Positions 1 through 7,440 of a stretch of 15,060 nt of DNA are shown here, in pieces. Made by a program: the position numbers and the translations under genes. The number at the start of each line of letters is the position of its first letter. Position 1 is the first letter of the stretch. The notes below the pieces were generated by a model. It saw only the letters and a list, made by a program, of their open reading frames with translations, searched no databases and was not told where the DNA came from. The stretch is from Nitrospira sp. GTDB taxonomy: Bacteria > Nitrospirota > Nitrospiria > Nitrospirales > Nitrospiraceae. The stretch covers positions 1 to 15,060 of the forward strand of contig JAKDNQ010000034.1 of assembly GCA_030456405.1 (NCBI GenBank), read 5' to 3'.

Positions 1-84
1 AGGCGTACGCTTCGGTACGTTGAGCCTCTGAGCGATGCGAGAACGATGCTGGCGGGCTTTTTCAGTATCCTGCTAGGAGCCGAC
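1..84. other. Left edge, upstream of ccmF
   Basis: This stretch presumably holds the end of the preceding gene, which in ccm operons is often ccmE. Two + frames reach stops early, at about 19-21 and 28-30. The third frame stays open into ccmF and offers an in-frame ATG at 46. Too little is left to identify a product. A Shine-Dalgarno-like TAGGAG at about 74-79 belongs to ccmF. Confidence 0.3.
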
Positions 85-2079
85 ATGATTCCAGAAATCG
101 GTCATTACGCCTTAATTCTTGCGCTCTGCGTGGCGGTGGTGCAGGGAACCCTCCCTATTTATGGCGCCGCAGTCAGGAATTCCTCACTAATGGCTGTCGC
201 GAAGCCGGCGGCCCGCGGGCAATTTCTCTTGGTCCTCCTCGCGTTTTGTTGTCTAGGGTATGCCTTTGCGGAAAAAGACTTCTCCGTACTCTACGTTGCG
301 GCCACATCGAATTCTCAACTCCCGCTGCATTATCGTCTTGCCGCTATCTGGGGCGCGCACGAGGGTTCGTTGCTGCTCTGGATGTTCATCCTCAGCATCT
401 GGATGGTCGCGGTCTCTTTCTTCTCCACCCATCTGCCGGAGGCGATGCGCGCGCGCATTTTGGGAGTGATGGGTCTTGTCAGTGTGGGGTTTCTCCTGTT
501 CATGTTGACGGTCTCGAATCCGTTCGAGCGGTTGATTCCTGCCGCACTTGATGGGCGAGATCTGAATCCGTTGTTGCAAGACCCCGGTATGGTGATTCAC
601 CCGCCGATGCTCTATATGGGGTATGTAGGATTCTCCGTCGCGTTTTCCTTTGCGATCGCCGCGCTCTTGGGAGGCACACTGGATGCGGCCTGGGCACGCT
701 GGTCCCGTCCCTGGACCACCGTGGCGTGGTGTTTTATGACCGTGGGAGTCGCCATGGGGAGTGGCTGGGCCTATTACGAGTTGGGTTGGGGCGGCTGGTG
801 GTTTTGGGATCCGGTCGAAAACGCCTCTTTTATGCCGTGGTTGGCGGGCACCGCGTTGATGCATTCGCTAGCCGTGACCGATAAACGGGGCGGCTTCAAA
901 GCCTGGAGCGTGCTGCTCGCCATTATGGCCTTCTCGCTCAGTTTGCTCGGAACTTTCTTGGTTCGTTCGGGCGTCTTGACGTCTGTGCATGCATTCGCCA
1001 CCGATCCGAAGCGTGGTTTGTTCATCCTTGTATTCCTGGCTGTGGTGATCGGTGGCTCTCTGGTTTTGTATGCCTGGCGGGCGCCTCGCGTTGGCCTGGG
1101 CGGGGGCTTCGCTATGATCTCGCGCGAAGGGATGTTGCTGGCGAACAATGTGTTGTTGGTCGCGGCTTTGGGCTCGGTGCTTCTGGGGACGCTGTATCCC
1201 TTGTTCCTGGATGCGCTGGATCTCGGTAAAATCTCAGTTGGCCCGCCGTACTTCGACACGGTCTTTCTCCCTCTAATGACCCCCGCCATCTTTTTGATGG
1301 GAATCGGGCCGCTGGCACAATGGAAGAAGGCAAGCCTGCCGGCCTTGGCGATCCGTCTCCGCTGGGCATTCGGTGTCAGCCTGGTGACCGCCGTGGCGGT
1401 GCCGTGGCTCATGGGCCAATGGACGCCACTCATCAGTCTTGGGCTTCTGTTGGCCTTCTGGATTTTGGCGACGATCGTGGTTGATCTGCGCGAGCGGCTG
1501 CTCCAGACAGAGGGTATCGGCAGCATCGGGGGTCGCGTAGCCACTCTGCCTCGTGCCTATTGGGGGATGGTATTGGCTCACTGTGGTGTGGCGTTGTTCA
1601 TCGTCGGGGTGACGATGGTGAAGGGCTTTGAAGTGGAGCAAGATGTACGCATGAATGTCGGGGAGACGGCCACCCTCGGTGGCTATATGTTCCACTTTGA
1701 CGGGACAGAGCAGGTTAAGGGCCCGAACTATATTGCGGCGCGGGGGACGTTTCGCGTGACGAAGGATGGCGGTGAGGTGACGGTGATGTATCCCGAAAAG
1801 CGCCGCTACTTTGTTCAGAACCAGACGATGACCGAGGCGGCAATTTCTCCCGGGTTACTGCGCGATTTGTATGTGTCGTTGGGCGAGCCGCTTGAGGGCG
1901 GCGCCTGGAGTGTGCGCCTTTATCATAAACCCTTCATCGATTGGATCTGGGGGGGCTGTCTCGTCATGGCTTCGGGCGGCGTCCTGGCCGTCAGCGATCG
2001 GCGCTACCGGCTGGCTTGGCGGCGGAAAGAGGCTGCGGCGCCGGCCACGGCCCAGATGGCGCGCCCGACCGTCTCATGA
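85..2079 (+). CDS. ccmF: Cytochrome c maturation heme lyase subunit CcmF
   Basis: CcmF is the polytopic membrane component of System I that ligates heme to apocytochrome c in the periplasm, working with CcmG and CcmH/I. The 664-residue protein starts with the family-typical MIPEIGHYAL. It has many hydrophobic segments and the tryptophan-rich heme-handling WWD motif at about residues 234-250 (WGGWWFWDPVENASFMP). Conserved histidines lie nearby, in IHPPMLY (His172) and at His260. I chose ATG 85 over the in-frame ATG at 46 because it follows TAGGAG at good spacing and matches the usual CcmF N-terminus. Its stop overlaps the ccmG start (ATGA). Length is normal for the family. The next genes need this machinery, because hao, cycA and cycB together demand 16 covalent hemes. 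Confidence 0.95.
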   Translation: MIPEIGHYALILALCVAVVQGTLPIYGAAVRNSSLMAVAKPAARGQFLLVLLAFCCLGYAFAEKDFSVLYVAATSNSQLPLHYRLAAIWGAHEGSLLLWMFILSIWMVAVSFFSTHLPEAMRARILGVMGLVSVGFLLFMLTVSNPFERLIPAALDGRDLNPLLQDPGMVIHPPMLYMGYVGFSVAFSFAIAALLGGTLDAAWARWSRPWTTVAWCFMTVGVAMGSGWAYYELGWGGWWFWDPVENASFMPWLAGTALMHSLAVTDKRGGFKAWSVLLAIMAFSLSLLGTFLVRSGVLTSVHAFATDPKRGLFILVFLAVVIGGSLVLYAWRAPRVGLGGGFAMISREGMLLANNVLLVAALGSVLLGTLYPLFLDALDLGKISVGPPYFDTVFLPLMTPAIFLMGIGPLAQWKKASLPALAIRLRWAFGVSLVTAVAVPWLMGQWTPLISLGLLLAFWILATIVVDLRERLLQTEGIGSIGGRVATLPRAYWGMVLAHCGVALFIVGVTMVKGFEVEQDVRMNVGETATLGGYMFHFDGTEQVKGPNYIAARGTFRVTKDGGEVTVMYPEKRRYFVQNQTMTEAAISPGLLRDLYVSLGEPLEGGAWSVRLYHKPFIDWIWGGCLVMASGGVLAVSDRRYRLAWRRKEAAAPATAQMARPTVS

Positions 2080-2603
2080 ACCGGTTTCTCATCCCGTTCG
2101 GGCTCTTCATTGTTGTCGTCGGCTTTCTGGCCGTGGGGCTCACGCTCAACCCGCGTGAATTGCCATCTCCGTTGGTTGGAAAGGCGGCGCCTCAGTTTTC
2201 ACTGCCACAACTTCATGATCCAGGGAAAGTCATTTCATCGAATGATCTGAAGGGCCAGGTCTGGTTGCTCAACTTCTGGGCCTCGTGGTGTGGGGGCTGC
2301 AAGGACGAGCACCCGGTACTCATCCACCTGGCGCAGTCCGGGGAAGTTCCCATTTATGGCATGGATTATAAGGATCAACGGAACGAGGCCTTGGGGTGGT
2401 TGAAGGATTGGGGCAATCCCTATCAGATCGTTGCCGTGGATGAGCCAGGGCGAGTCGGTATTGATTATGGTGTCTACGGTGTGCCGGAAACCTACGTCAT
2501 CGATAAGCAGGGCGTCATTCGCTACAAGCAAATCGGCCCGCTGCGCGAAGACATCTTGAAAACAAAAATTCTTCCCCTGGTCAAGGAGCTTCAGAAGCAA
2601 TGA
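2076..2603 (+). CDS. ccmG: Periplasmic thioredoxin-like CcmG/DsbE
   Basis: CcmG is a membrane-anchored thiol-disulfide reductase that keeps the CXXCH cysteines of apocytochromes reduced for heme attachment. The 175-residue protein has an N-terminal membrane anchor (about residues 4-23), then a thioredoxin fold with the active site WCGGC at residues 71-75 inside NFWASWCGGCKDEHP. A cis-proline loop is visible in GVYGVPETYVID. The CGGC dipeptide differs from the CxPC type common in CcmG, but both cysteines are present. ATG 2076 overlaps the ccmF stop by the ATGA pattern. Longer reading frames upstream would run inside ccmF and lack a ribosome-binding site. ccmH follows just before its end, so ccmF-ccmG-ccmH-ccmI form one operon. 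Confidence 0.93.
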   Translation: MNRFLIPFGLFIVVVGFLAVGLTLNPRELPSPLVGKAAPQFSLPQLHDPGKVISSNDLKGQVWLLNFWASWCGGCKDEHPVLIHLAQSGEVPIYGMDYKDQRNEALGWLKDWGNPYQIVAVDEPGRVGIDYGVYGVPETYVIDKQGVIRYKQIGPLREDILKTKILPLVKELQKQ

Positions 2604-3061
2604 GATGGCTCTGGGTACTCCTACTGCTCTTTCCCAATTTTGCGACGGCGTACGAGGCCCCTCCGCTTGCGGCGAATCCGCAGGCGGAGGCGCGATTGAA
2701 AGCGCTTGCGGTCGAGCTGCGTTGCCTGGTCTGTCAGAATCAGACGTTGGCCGATTCGAACGCGCCGTTGGCCGAAGATTTGCGCCGCGAAGTGAGGGAC
2801 ATGATCGCCAAAGACATGAGCGACCGAGAGATCATCGACTTTCTCGTCTCGCGGTATGGGGACTTTGTGTTATACCGGCCGCCCTGGAAGCTTACGACCA
2901 CGCTGCTCTGGGTAGGGCCGTTCCTCTTGCTGGGAGCCGGCGCCATAGGATTGGTATTTGCGTTGCGTCGGAGACAGAAGAAAATGACTGATGTGACGTT
3001 ATCGGAAGCCGAGCACAATCGTGTGACACAACTACTTTCCGAAGGAGCTCGTCGTCCGTGA
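2600..3061 (+). CDS. ccmH: Cytochrome c maturation protein CcmH (CycL type)
   Basis: CcmH is a thiol-redox component of System I that reduces or holds apocytochrome c before heme ligation. The 153-residue protein has a signal-like N-terminus (about residues 1-17). The diagnostic LRCLVCQNQ motif is at residues 40-48 with both cysteines, followed by a helical domain (LAEDLRREVRDMI, then FLVSRYGDFVLY). A membrane anchor lies near residues 98-122, followed by an Arg/Lys-rich cytoplasmic end. ATG 2600 overlaps the last codons of ccmG, and its stop overlaps the GTG start of ccmI. This is the short single-domain form. The TPR and C-terminal domains sit in the separate ccmI, unlike the fused E. coli CcmH. 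Confidence 0.94.
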   Translation: MRWLWVLLLLFPNFATAYEAPPLAANPQAEARLKALAVELRCLVCQNQTLADSNAPLAEDLRREVRDMIAKDMSDREIIDFLVSRYGDFVLYRPPWKLTTTLLWVGPFLLLGAGAIGLVFALRRRQKKMTDVTLSEAEHNRVTQLLSEGARRP

Positions 3062-4734
3062 CCATCCTATTCTGGTGTATCGCATCGGGTATGACTCTTT
3101 TCATTCTCGGTCTTCTGTTGTGGCCGTTGGTCAGGCGTACCAACAAGGGTGTAACGGGAGAGCAGGAGAAGACCGTATCTATTTTCCGACAGCAATTTGC
3201 AGAACTCGAGCAGGACCGGGCAAACGGTGTGCTCACGGACGAATTGTATCAGCAGGCACGGCGTGAGCTCGAACGCCGTCTCCTGGAAGAAACGGGCACG
3301 ACGGAGACGACGCCTACAAAGGTCCCGCGGCAGGTCAATAGTCGCCCGGTAGCGTTCGCCTTGGCCATTATTGTGCCGACCTTCAGTGTGGCGCTCTACT
3401 GGCAACTTGGGAATCCGCTTGCCATGACCCAGCCGACAGCGGACTCGATGTCTGCGCAAGGGGGACCAGAAGATGCTCATTCGTCTGCCGATGCGCTCGA
3501 AGCTTTGGTCGGGCGGCTCAAGCAGAAGATGGAGCAGAATCCAAACGATGGCGTGGGATGGGGATTGCTCGCGCGTTCGTATGTAGGGTTGGGGCGCTAC
3601 TCTGAGGCCGTGGCGATTTATGAGAAAGCCGTGGGCCTGATGCCTGATGACGCGCAGTTACTCGCTGACTATGCAGATACCTTGGGCGTTGTTCATGGTC
3701 GCAAGTTAGAGGGCAAGCCGGAAGTTCTTATTCAACAGGCGCTGAAGATCGATCCACGCAATGTGAAGGCTCTGATGCTGTCAGGGACGGTGGCGTTCAA
3801 CCGAAAAGATTTCGCTCGTGCAGTCAAGGATTGGGAACTGGCTCGATCAAATCTTCCTCAGGATATAGATCCGGAGATGCCCCAGCAGCTGATGGCTGCC
3901 ATTGAAGAAGCCCGAAGCCAGCTTGGTGGTGGGCGGAAAACGATGCCCGCCTCTGCGGAATCGGCAGCGCCGGCTCGGCCGACCGGGCAAGCGGGACAAC
4001 CTCGTACGATCCGAGGTACGGTGACCATGACGCCGGGCCTCGCCGGCAAAGGATCTCCGACGGACACATTATTCGTGTTTGCACGCGAGATGAATGGCCC
4101 ACCCATGCCGGTGTCGATCGTGCGCGCGTCGAGAAAAGATTTACCCTTCACGTTTCAGCTCGATGATTCGACCAGTCCGATGCCCTCCAGAAAACTTTCC
4201 AGCGCCGGACCGGTGGTGATTGTGGCCCGTCTGTCAAAGTCCGGCCAAGCCATGCCACAAGACGGAGATTTGGAGGGGACGAGCCAGCCGATACAGTCTG
4301 GAGTGGATGGCATCACCGTCGTCATCGATCGCGAAAGACCATATACGGAATCGGCAACGCCAGTCCAGCCAGCCGGGCAATCCGGACAGCCACGGACCAT
4401 CAAAGGTACGGTGACTGTGGCGCCGAGCTTAGCCGGCAAAGCATCCGCGACAGATACATTGTTTGTCTTTGCCCGCGAGATGAGTGGGCCACCGATGCCT
4501 GTGGCGATCGTGCGGGCGTCGAGAAAAGATTTGCCCTTCACGTTCCAACTCGATGACTCGACCAGCCCGATGCCCTCCAGAAAACTTTCCAGCGCAGGCC
4601 CTGTGGTGATTGTCGCCCGTCTCTCGAAGTCTGGCCAGGCCATGCCGCAAAGCGGAGACCTGGAGGGGACGAGTCAGCCGATACAATCAGGGGTGGATGG
4701 GATCACCGTCGTCATCGATCGTGAAAGACCGTAA
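3058..4734 (+). CDS. ccmI: Cytochrome c maturation chaperone CcmI with duplicated C-terminal domain
   Basis: CcmI binds apocytochrome c and delivers it to CcmF/CcmH. The GTG start overlaps the ccmH stop (GTGA). The 558-residue protein has membrane segment 1 (about residues 3-24) and a cytoplasmic charged loop with a Leu-rich helix (about 40-78). Membrane segment 2 (about 97-116) is followed by TPR-like helices (about 145-265), for example GWGLLARSYVGLGRYSEAV. After them come two tandem copies of the C-terminal beta-rich CcmI domain at residues 301-428 and 431-558, each carrying DTLFVFARE, GPPMPV and GQAMPQ and ending DRERP. One copy is the normal state in E. coli CcmH and other CcmI proteins, so the protein is longer than usual. 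A third, separately secreted copy lies downstream. Confidence 0.92.
   Translation: MTILFWCIASGMTLFILGLLLWPLVRRTNKGVTGEQEKTVSIFRQQFAELEQDRANGVLTDELYQQARRELERRLLEETGTTETTPTKVPRQVNSRPVAFALAIIVPTFSVALYWQLGNPLAMTQPTADSMSAQGGPEDAHSSADALEALVGRLKQKMEQNPNDGVGWGLLARSYVGLGRYSEAVAIYEKAVGLMPDDAQLLADYADTLGVVHGRKLEGKPEVLIQQALKIDPRNVKALMLSGTVAFNRKDFARAVKDWELARSNLPQDIDPEMPQQLMAAIEEARSQLGGGRKTMPASAESAAPARPTGQAGQPRTIRGTVTMTPGLAGKGSPTDTLFVFAREMNGPPMPVSIVRASRKDLPFTFQLDDSTSPMPSRKLSSAGPVVIVARLSKSGQAMPQDGDLEGTSQPIQSGVDGITVVIDRERPYTESATPVQPAGQSGQPRTIKGTVTVAPSLAGKASATDTLFVFAREMSGPPMPVAIVRASRKDLPFTFQLDDSTSPMPSRKLSSAGPVVIVARLSKSGQAMPQSGDLEGTSQPIQSGVDGITVVIDRERP
3958..4341 (+). repeat. CcmI C-terminal domain, copy 1
   Basis: This is the first of three related modules. 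It codes for 128 residues from ESAAPARP to DRERP. It is separated by only two codons from copy 2, giving a period of 390 bases, and the two are highly similar at the DNA level. Confidence 0.9.
4348..4731 (+). repeat. CcmI C-terminal domain, copy 2
   Basis: This second module has the same length as copy 1 (128 codons), begins ESATPVQP, and ends DRERP just before the ccmI stop. Stretches such as the bases for KDLPFTF and SPMPSRKLSSAGP are almost unchanged from copy 1, which points to a recent internal tandem duplication or ongoing homogenisation. Confidence 0.9.
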
Positions 4735-4826
4735 CGCCGAGAAGCCCACAGGCCGCTCTCTTCCATTGCCGCGCATGCTGCAATAACTCCTGCCGCTGAT
4801 CCGTCACGTATCGTTAGGGCGCTCTG

Positions 4827-4870
4827 TTTATTGCAGTAAGCCACCCGATTTATTGCACAAGCCCACTTGA
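4827..4870 (+). repeat. 22-base tandem direct repeat upstream of the -35 box
   Basis: Two copies, at 4827-4848 and 4849-4870, both begin TTTATTGCA and match at 16 of 22 positions by my count. The second copy runs into the TTGACA box. The spacing is close to two helical turns, so a dimeric or tandem regulator could bind both copies on one DNA face. The regulator is unknown. Confidence 0.5.
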
Positions 4871-4896
4871 CATATTCCGATGTATGCTGAGATATA
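4867..4896 (+). promoter_or_regulatory. Promoter of the secreted CcmI-domain gene
   Basis: A perfect -35 box TTGACA (4867-4872) is followed 17-18 bases later by an AGATATA-type -10 region (4890-4896), then TGCGCG. The start codon at 4971 lies about 70 bases downstream. The same arrangement, ending in ATGCGCG at the same distance, occurs upstream of hao at 5571. Confidence 0.6.
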
Positions 4897-4970
4897 TGCG
4901 CGCTGCTCGCTAATCGATAAGTGTACTCAAGAGCGTAGTGATGTGTTTTCCACAAAGGGGGAGTATGCAC

Positions 4971-5426
4971 ATGGTCAACAAATTTTGGCTGAGGTGTGGT
5001 CTGCTGGTCTGCGGCGTGCTGATTATTTCAATGGGAACTGGATATGCGGAACCGGCAGCGCCGGCCGAGTCGTCTGGACAGTCGCTTGCGATCAGCGGCA
5101 AGGTCAGCATTGCGCCGAGCCTTGCCGGCAAAGGGTCTGCAACGGACACATTATTTGTATTTGCCCGTGAGACGAATGGCCCACCGATGCCGGTGGCGAT
5201 CATGCGGGCGACGAAGAAAGACTTGCCCTTTACGTTCCGGCTCGATGACTCGAACAGCATGATGCCGTCCAGAACACTCTCCGACGTCGCAATGGTGGTG
5301 ATTGTGGCCCGTCTGTCGAAGTCCGGCCAGGCTATGCCGCAAAGTGGAGACTTAGAGGGGATGAGTCAACCAGTGAAGCCTGGAGTAGATGGGGTCACCG
5401 TCGTCATCGATCGCGAAAGACCGTAG
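4971..5426 (+). CDS. Secreted stand-alone CcmI C-terminal domain protein
   Basis: The 151-residue protein consists of a signal peptide (about residues 1-26, ending GTGYA) followed directly by one CcmI C-terminal domain (27-151) with DTLFVFARE, GPPMPV and GQAMPQ, ending DRERP. It should be exported as a soluble periplasmic protein, and by family analogy could bind apocytochrome c C-termini. It lacks the membrane segments and TPRs of CcmI. The start is ATG 4971, which lies 7 bases after AAAGGGGGAG; earlier in-frame starts (GTG 4938, ATG 4941, ATG 4965) are upstream of or too close to that site. Its signal peptide begins [17 protein letters not shown], almost the same as HAO's [17 protein letters not shown]. 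It sits between ccmI and hao with its own promoter. A dedicated role in HAO maturation is an inference. Confidence 0.85.
   Translation: MVNKFWLRCGLLVCGVLIISMGTGYAEPAAPAESSGQSLAISGKVSIAPSLAGKGSATDTLFVFARETNGPPMPVAIMRATKKDLPFTFRLDDSNSMMPSRTLSDVAMVVIVARLSKSGQAMPQSGDLEGMSQPVKPGVDGVTVVIDRERP
5049..5423 (+). repeat. CcmI C-terminal domain, copy 3
   Basis: This is the third copy of the module (125 codons), starting EPAAPAES exactly at the predicted signal peptidase site and ending DRERP before the stop. It is more diverged from copies 1 and 2 than they are from each other, for example NSMMPSRTLSDVAM in place of TSPMPSRKLSSAGP. Confidence 0.85.
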
Positions 5427-5730
5427 TCTCAAGAACCAAGAGAGCTCTCTCTCATTACTATAACGCGAGATAGTTTGCCTCTGACCATACACGAATACTG
5501 ATGGCGCTAGACTTGCCCAGTTCAGAATGATGAGACTTTTTTTACACCAAACTCACTTAATATTAATATATTGACATCGAATATTGTATTGCGATATACA
5601 TGCGCGGCACACTGATTATAACCGCTAATATGAACAATAGTAGATGCGAATACCGGCACATACACACGTACGATCATTAGAGTGGCTTGACTTATAAATA
5701 GGGCAATTATCATCTGTGGGAGGGTTAAGA
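5427..5730. other. Intergenic region upstream of hao
   Basis: This 304-base, AT-richer gap contains a 12-base perfect palindrome AGAGAGCTCTCT (5439-5450) just after the preceding stop, a T-run with a possible operator-like element (5538-5560), a TTGACA promoter (5571) and the hao ribosome-binding site GGGAGG (5718-5723). I see no clear intrinsic terminator, so some read-through from upstream is possible. Confidence 0.55.
5571..5598 (+). promoter_or_regulatory. Promoter of the hao operon
   Basis: The -35 box TTGACA is at 5571-5576 and a GATATA-type -10 at 5593-5598 (spacing 16), followed by CATGCGCG. Over 36 bases it matches the promoter at 4867 in the blocks TTGACAT, TGTAT, ATA and ATGCGCG at identical offsets. 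The 5' leader to the hao start would be about 125 bases. The element at 5538-5560 (TTTTTTACACC, AAACTCACTT) resembles the 22-base repeat upstream of the other promoter in roughly 17 of 23 positions if one gap is allowed. Confidence 0.55.
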
Positions 5731-7440
5731 ATGACCAACAAATTCTGGTTGAGATGTGGCCTGGTCGTTTGCGGGGTGTTGCTTACGGCAACAGCTCAGG
5801 CGGACTTCCCCAGCGTCCCCAAGGAAACCTACGAGGCGCTGCAACTCGATCGGTCCGCCAGCCCCAAGGAGTTGTATGACGCGTTGACGAAGCGCTGGCT
5901 GGATCCAGGCAGAGGCGCGGGGAAAGGGCAGTATGGCCAGTATTGGGAGCCGATCCCAATGAGCAAGTATTTCGATCCAATGTCGTTCTACAAGCCCCCG
6001 ACCTCGGTCAAGGATATCGCGACACGCGAGCAGTGTGTGAAATGCCACACCGATGAGTCGCCTGGCTGGGTGACCATGTGGAAGAGAAGTACGCACGCCA
6101 ATCTTGACAAGATTCGCAAGCTTACCCCCAATGACGAAACTTTCTATAAAAAAGCGAAGCTGGAGGCAGTCGAGGCGAACCTGCGCTCGATTGGCAAGCT
6201 CGGTGCAAAAGAGAACTTAAAGGAAGTCGGCTGCATCGATTGCCACGTGGACATCAATACCAAGAATAAGGCTGACCATCGCAAGGACATCAAGATGGCA
6301 ACCTCCGATGTGTGCGGCAACTGCCATCTACAAGAATATGCCGAGCGGGAGTCCGAGCGCGACACGATCTTATGGCCGAAGAACCAGTGGCCGAGGGGCC
6401 GCCCATCGCACGCGCTGGATTACAGGGCCAACGTCGAGACGGAGATTTATGCCGGAATGTCGCAGCGCGAGATCGCTGACGGCTGCACAATGTGCCACAC
6501 CAACCAGAACAAGTGCGACAACTGCCATACCAGGCACGAATTCTCGGTGGCCAACTCCCGCAAGCCTGAAGCCTGCGGCACCTGCCACAGCGGCGCCGAT
6601 CACAACAACTGGGAAGCCTACAACGGGTCGCAGCATGGGCTGGGGTACCAGGCCTCTAAAAGTCAATGGAATTGGAATGTTCAGCTCAAGGATGCAGTTG
6701 CCAAGGGCGGGCAGCGCTTCCCTACCTGCCAGAGCTGTCATATGGAGTACCAGGGCAAATTCAGCCACAACACGGTGCGTAAGGTTCGCTGGGCGAACTA
6801 TCCTTTCGTGCCTGGCATTAGAGAACCTGTCTTTGGCGAATGGGGCCAGAAGCGCCTGGATGCGTGGGTCAAGACCTGCACAGGGTGCCACTCCGAGAGC
6901 TTCGCTCGCGCATACTTGGAGTTTATGGACAACGGCACCTCCGCGGGACTCGATAAATACGATGAGGCCCACAACGTCGTCCGCAAGCAGTTTGACGCGA
7001 GACTCCTCACCGGTCAGAGGAACAACCGGCCTGCCCCTCCAGCGCCGGCTAAAAGCTTGTTCGACCAGTTTTACCAGATATACTGGTCGAAGAATAACAA
7101 CCCGACAGCGATCGAGCTCAAACTCTTCGAAATGGCTGAGGACCATCTGGTGCAACTGCACGTAAGTCTCGCGCACCAATATCCAGGGTTCACCTATACT
7201 GTCGGCTGGGCAGCGATGAACCGGGCTTATGTCGAAATCATGGACGAGGACACCAAGCTCAAGGAGAAGCTGGTGCTGTTGGAACGGGTGGCTAAGCTCG
7301 AGCAGAGCAAGACGAATAGCCTGCTGGATTTTGATAGCACTGACGGGAAAATTACGCTCGGCAGTCTTGGCGGCGGCATGCTCCTGACCGGTACCCTCGC
7401 GCTTGCCGGATGGAGCAGACGCAAGAAGAACCAGCGGTGA
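5731..7440 (+). CDS. hao: Octaheme hydroxylamine oxidoreductase (HAO)
   Basis: HAO oxidises hydroxylamine in the periplasm (product NO and then nitrite) and feeds electrons to cytochrome c554. The 569-residue protein has a signal peptide (residues 1-24, ending TAQA). Eight CXXCH heme sites lie at residues 102, 168, 195, 252, 262, 282, 333 and 383. The tyrosine-containing motif [13 protein letters not shown] (481-493) is where the cross-link to heme P460 is expected. Asp290-His291 (GADHNN) probably match the catalytic Asp-His pair known from Nitrosomonas HAO. A C-terminal membrane anchor lies at about 543-560, followed by RRKKNQR. The start is ATG 5731, with GGGAGG seven bases upstream; the in-frame GTG at 5716 precedes that site. 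haoB overlaps its 3' end. Presence of the tyrosine motif supports a true oxidising HAO over the reductive octaheme relatives that lack the cross-link. Confidence 0.96.
   Translation: MTNKFWLRCGLVVCGVLLTATAQADFPSVPKETYEALQLDRSASPKELYDALTKRWLDPGRGAGKGQYGQYWEPIPMSKYFDPMSFYKPPTSVKDIATREQCVKCHTDESPGWVTMWKRSTHANLDKIRKLTPNDETFYKKAKLEAVEANLRSIGKLGAKENLKEVGCIDCHVDINTKNKADHRKDIKMATSDVCGNCHLQEYAERESERDTILWPKNQWPRGRPSHALDYRANVETEIYAGMSQREIADGCTMCHTNQNKCDNCHTRHEFSVANSRKPEACGTCHSGADHNNWEAYNGSQHGLGYQASKSQWNWNVQLKDAVAKGGQRFPTCQSCHMEYQGKFSHNTVRKVRWANYPFVPGIREPVFGEWGQKRLDAWVKTCTGCHSESFARAYLEFMDNGTSAGLDKYDEAHNVVRKQFDARLLTGQRNNRPAPPAPAKSLFDQFYQIYWSKNNNPTAIELKLFEMAEDHLVQLHVSLAHQYPGFTYTVGWAAMNRAYVEIMDEDTKLKEKLVLLERVAKLEQSKTNSLLDFDSTDGKITLGSLGGGMLLTGTLALAGWSRRKKNQR

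Larger units (their letters stand above)
4735..4970. other. Intergenic region between ccmI and the secreted CcmI-domain gene
   Basis: This 236-base gap holds a 22-base direct repeat, a strong sigma-70-like promoter and the ribosome-binding site of the next gene (AAAGGGGGAG, about 4954-4963). I see no convincing terminator after ccmI. The bases just after the ccmI stop (GCTCTCTTCCATTGC) resemble those after the next gene (GCTCTCTCTCATTAC), consistent with a segmental duplication that included the flank. Confidence 0.6.

Noticed and set aside
774..1544. Minus-strand open frame opposite ccmF
   Set aside because: It is antisense to a well-supported membrane protein, with low-complexity composition and no start signal.
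4827..4870. CRISPR-like reading of the tandem 22-base repeat
   Set aside because: There are only two imperfect adjacent copies without spacers. It fits a regulatory direct repeat instead.
5439..5450. Perfect palindrome AGAGAGCTCTCT as a terminator or operator
   Set aside because: It has no loop and no following T-run, and it partly reflects a CT-rich flank shared with the ccmI end. Too weak to call.
5687..5713. Second promoter candidate TTGACT followed by TATCAT just before hao
   Set aside because: The spacing is poor (15 bases) and the -10 would lie almost on the ribosome-binding site. The TTGACA site at 5571 fits better.
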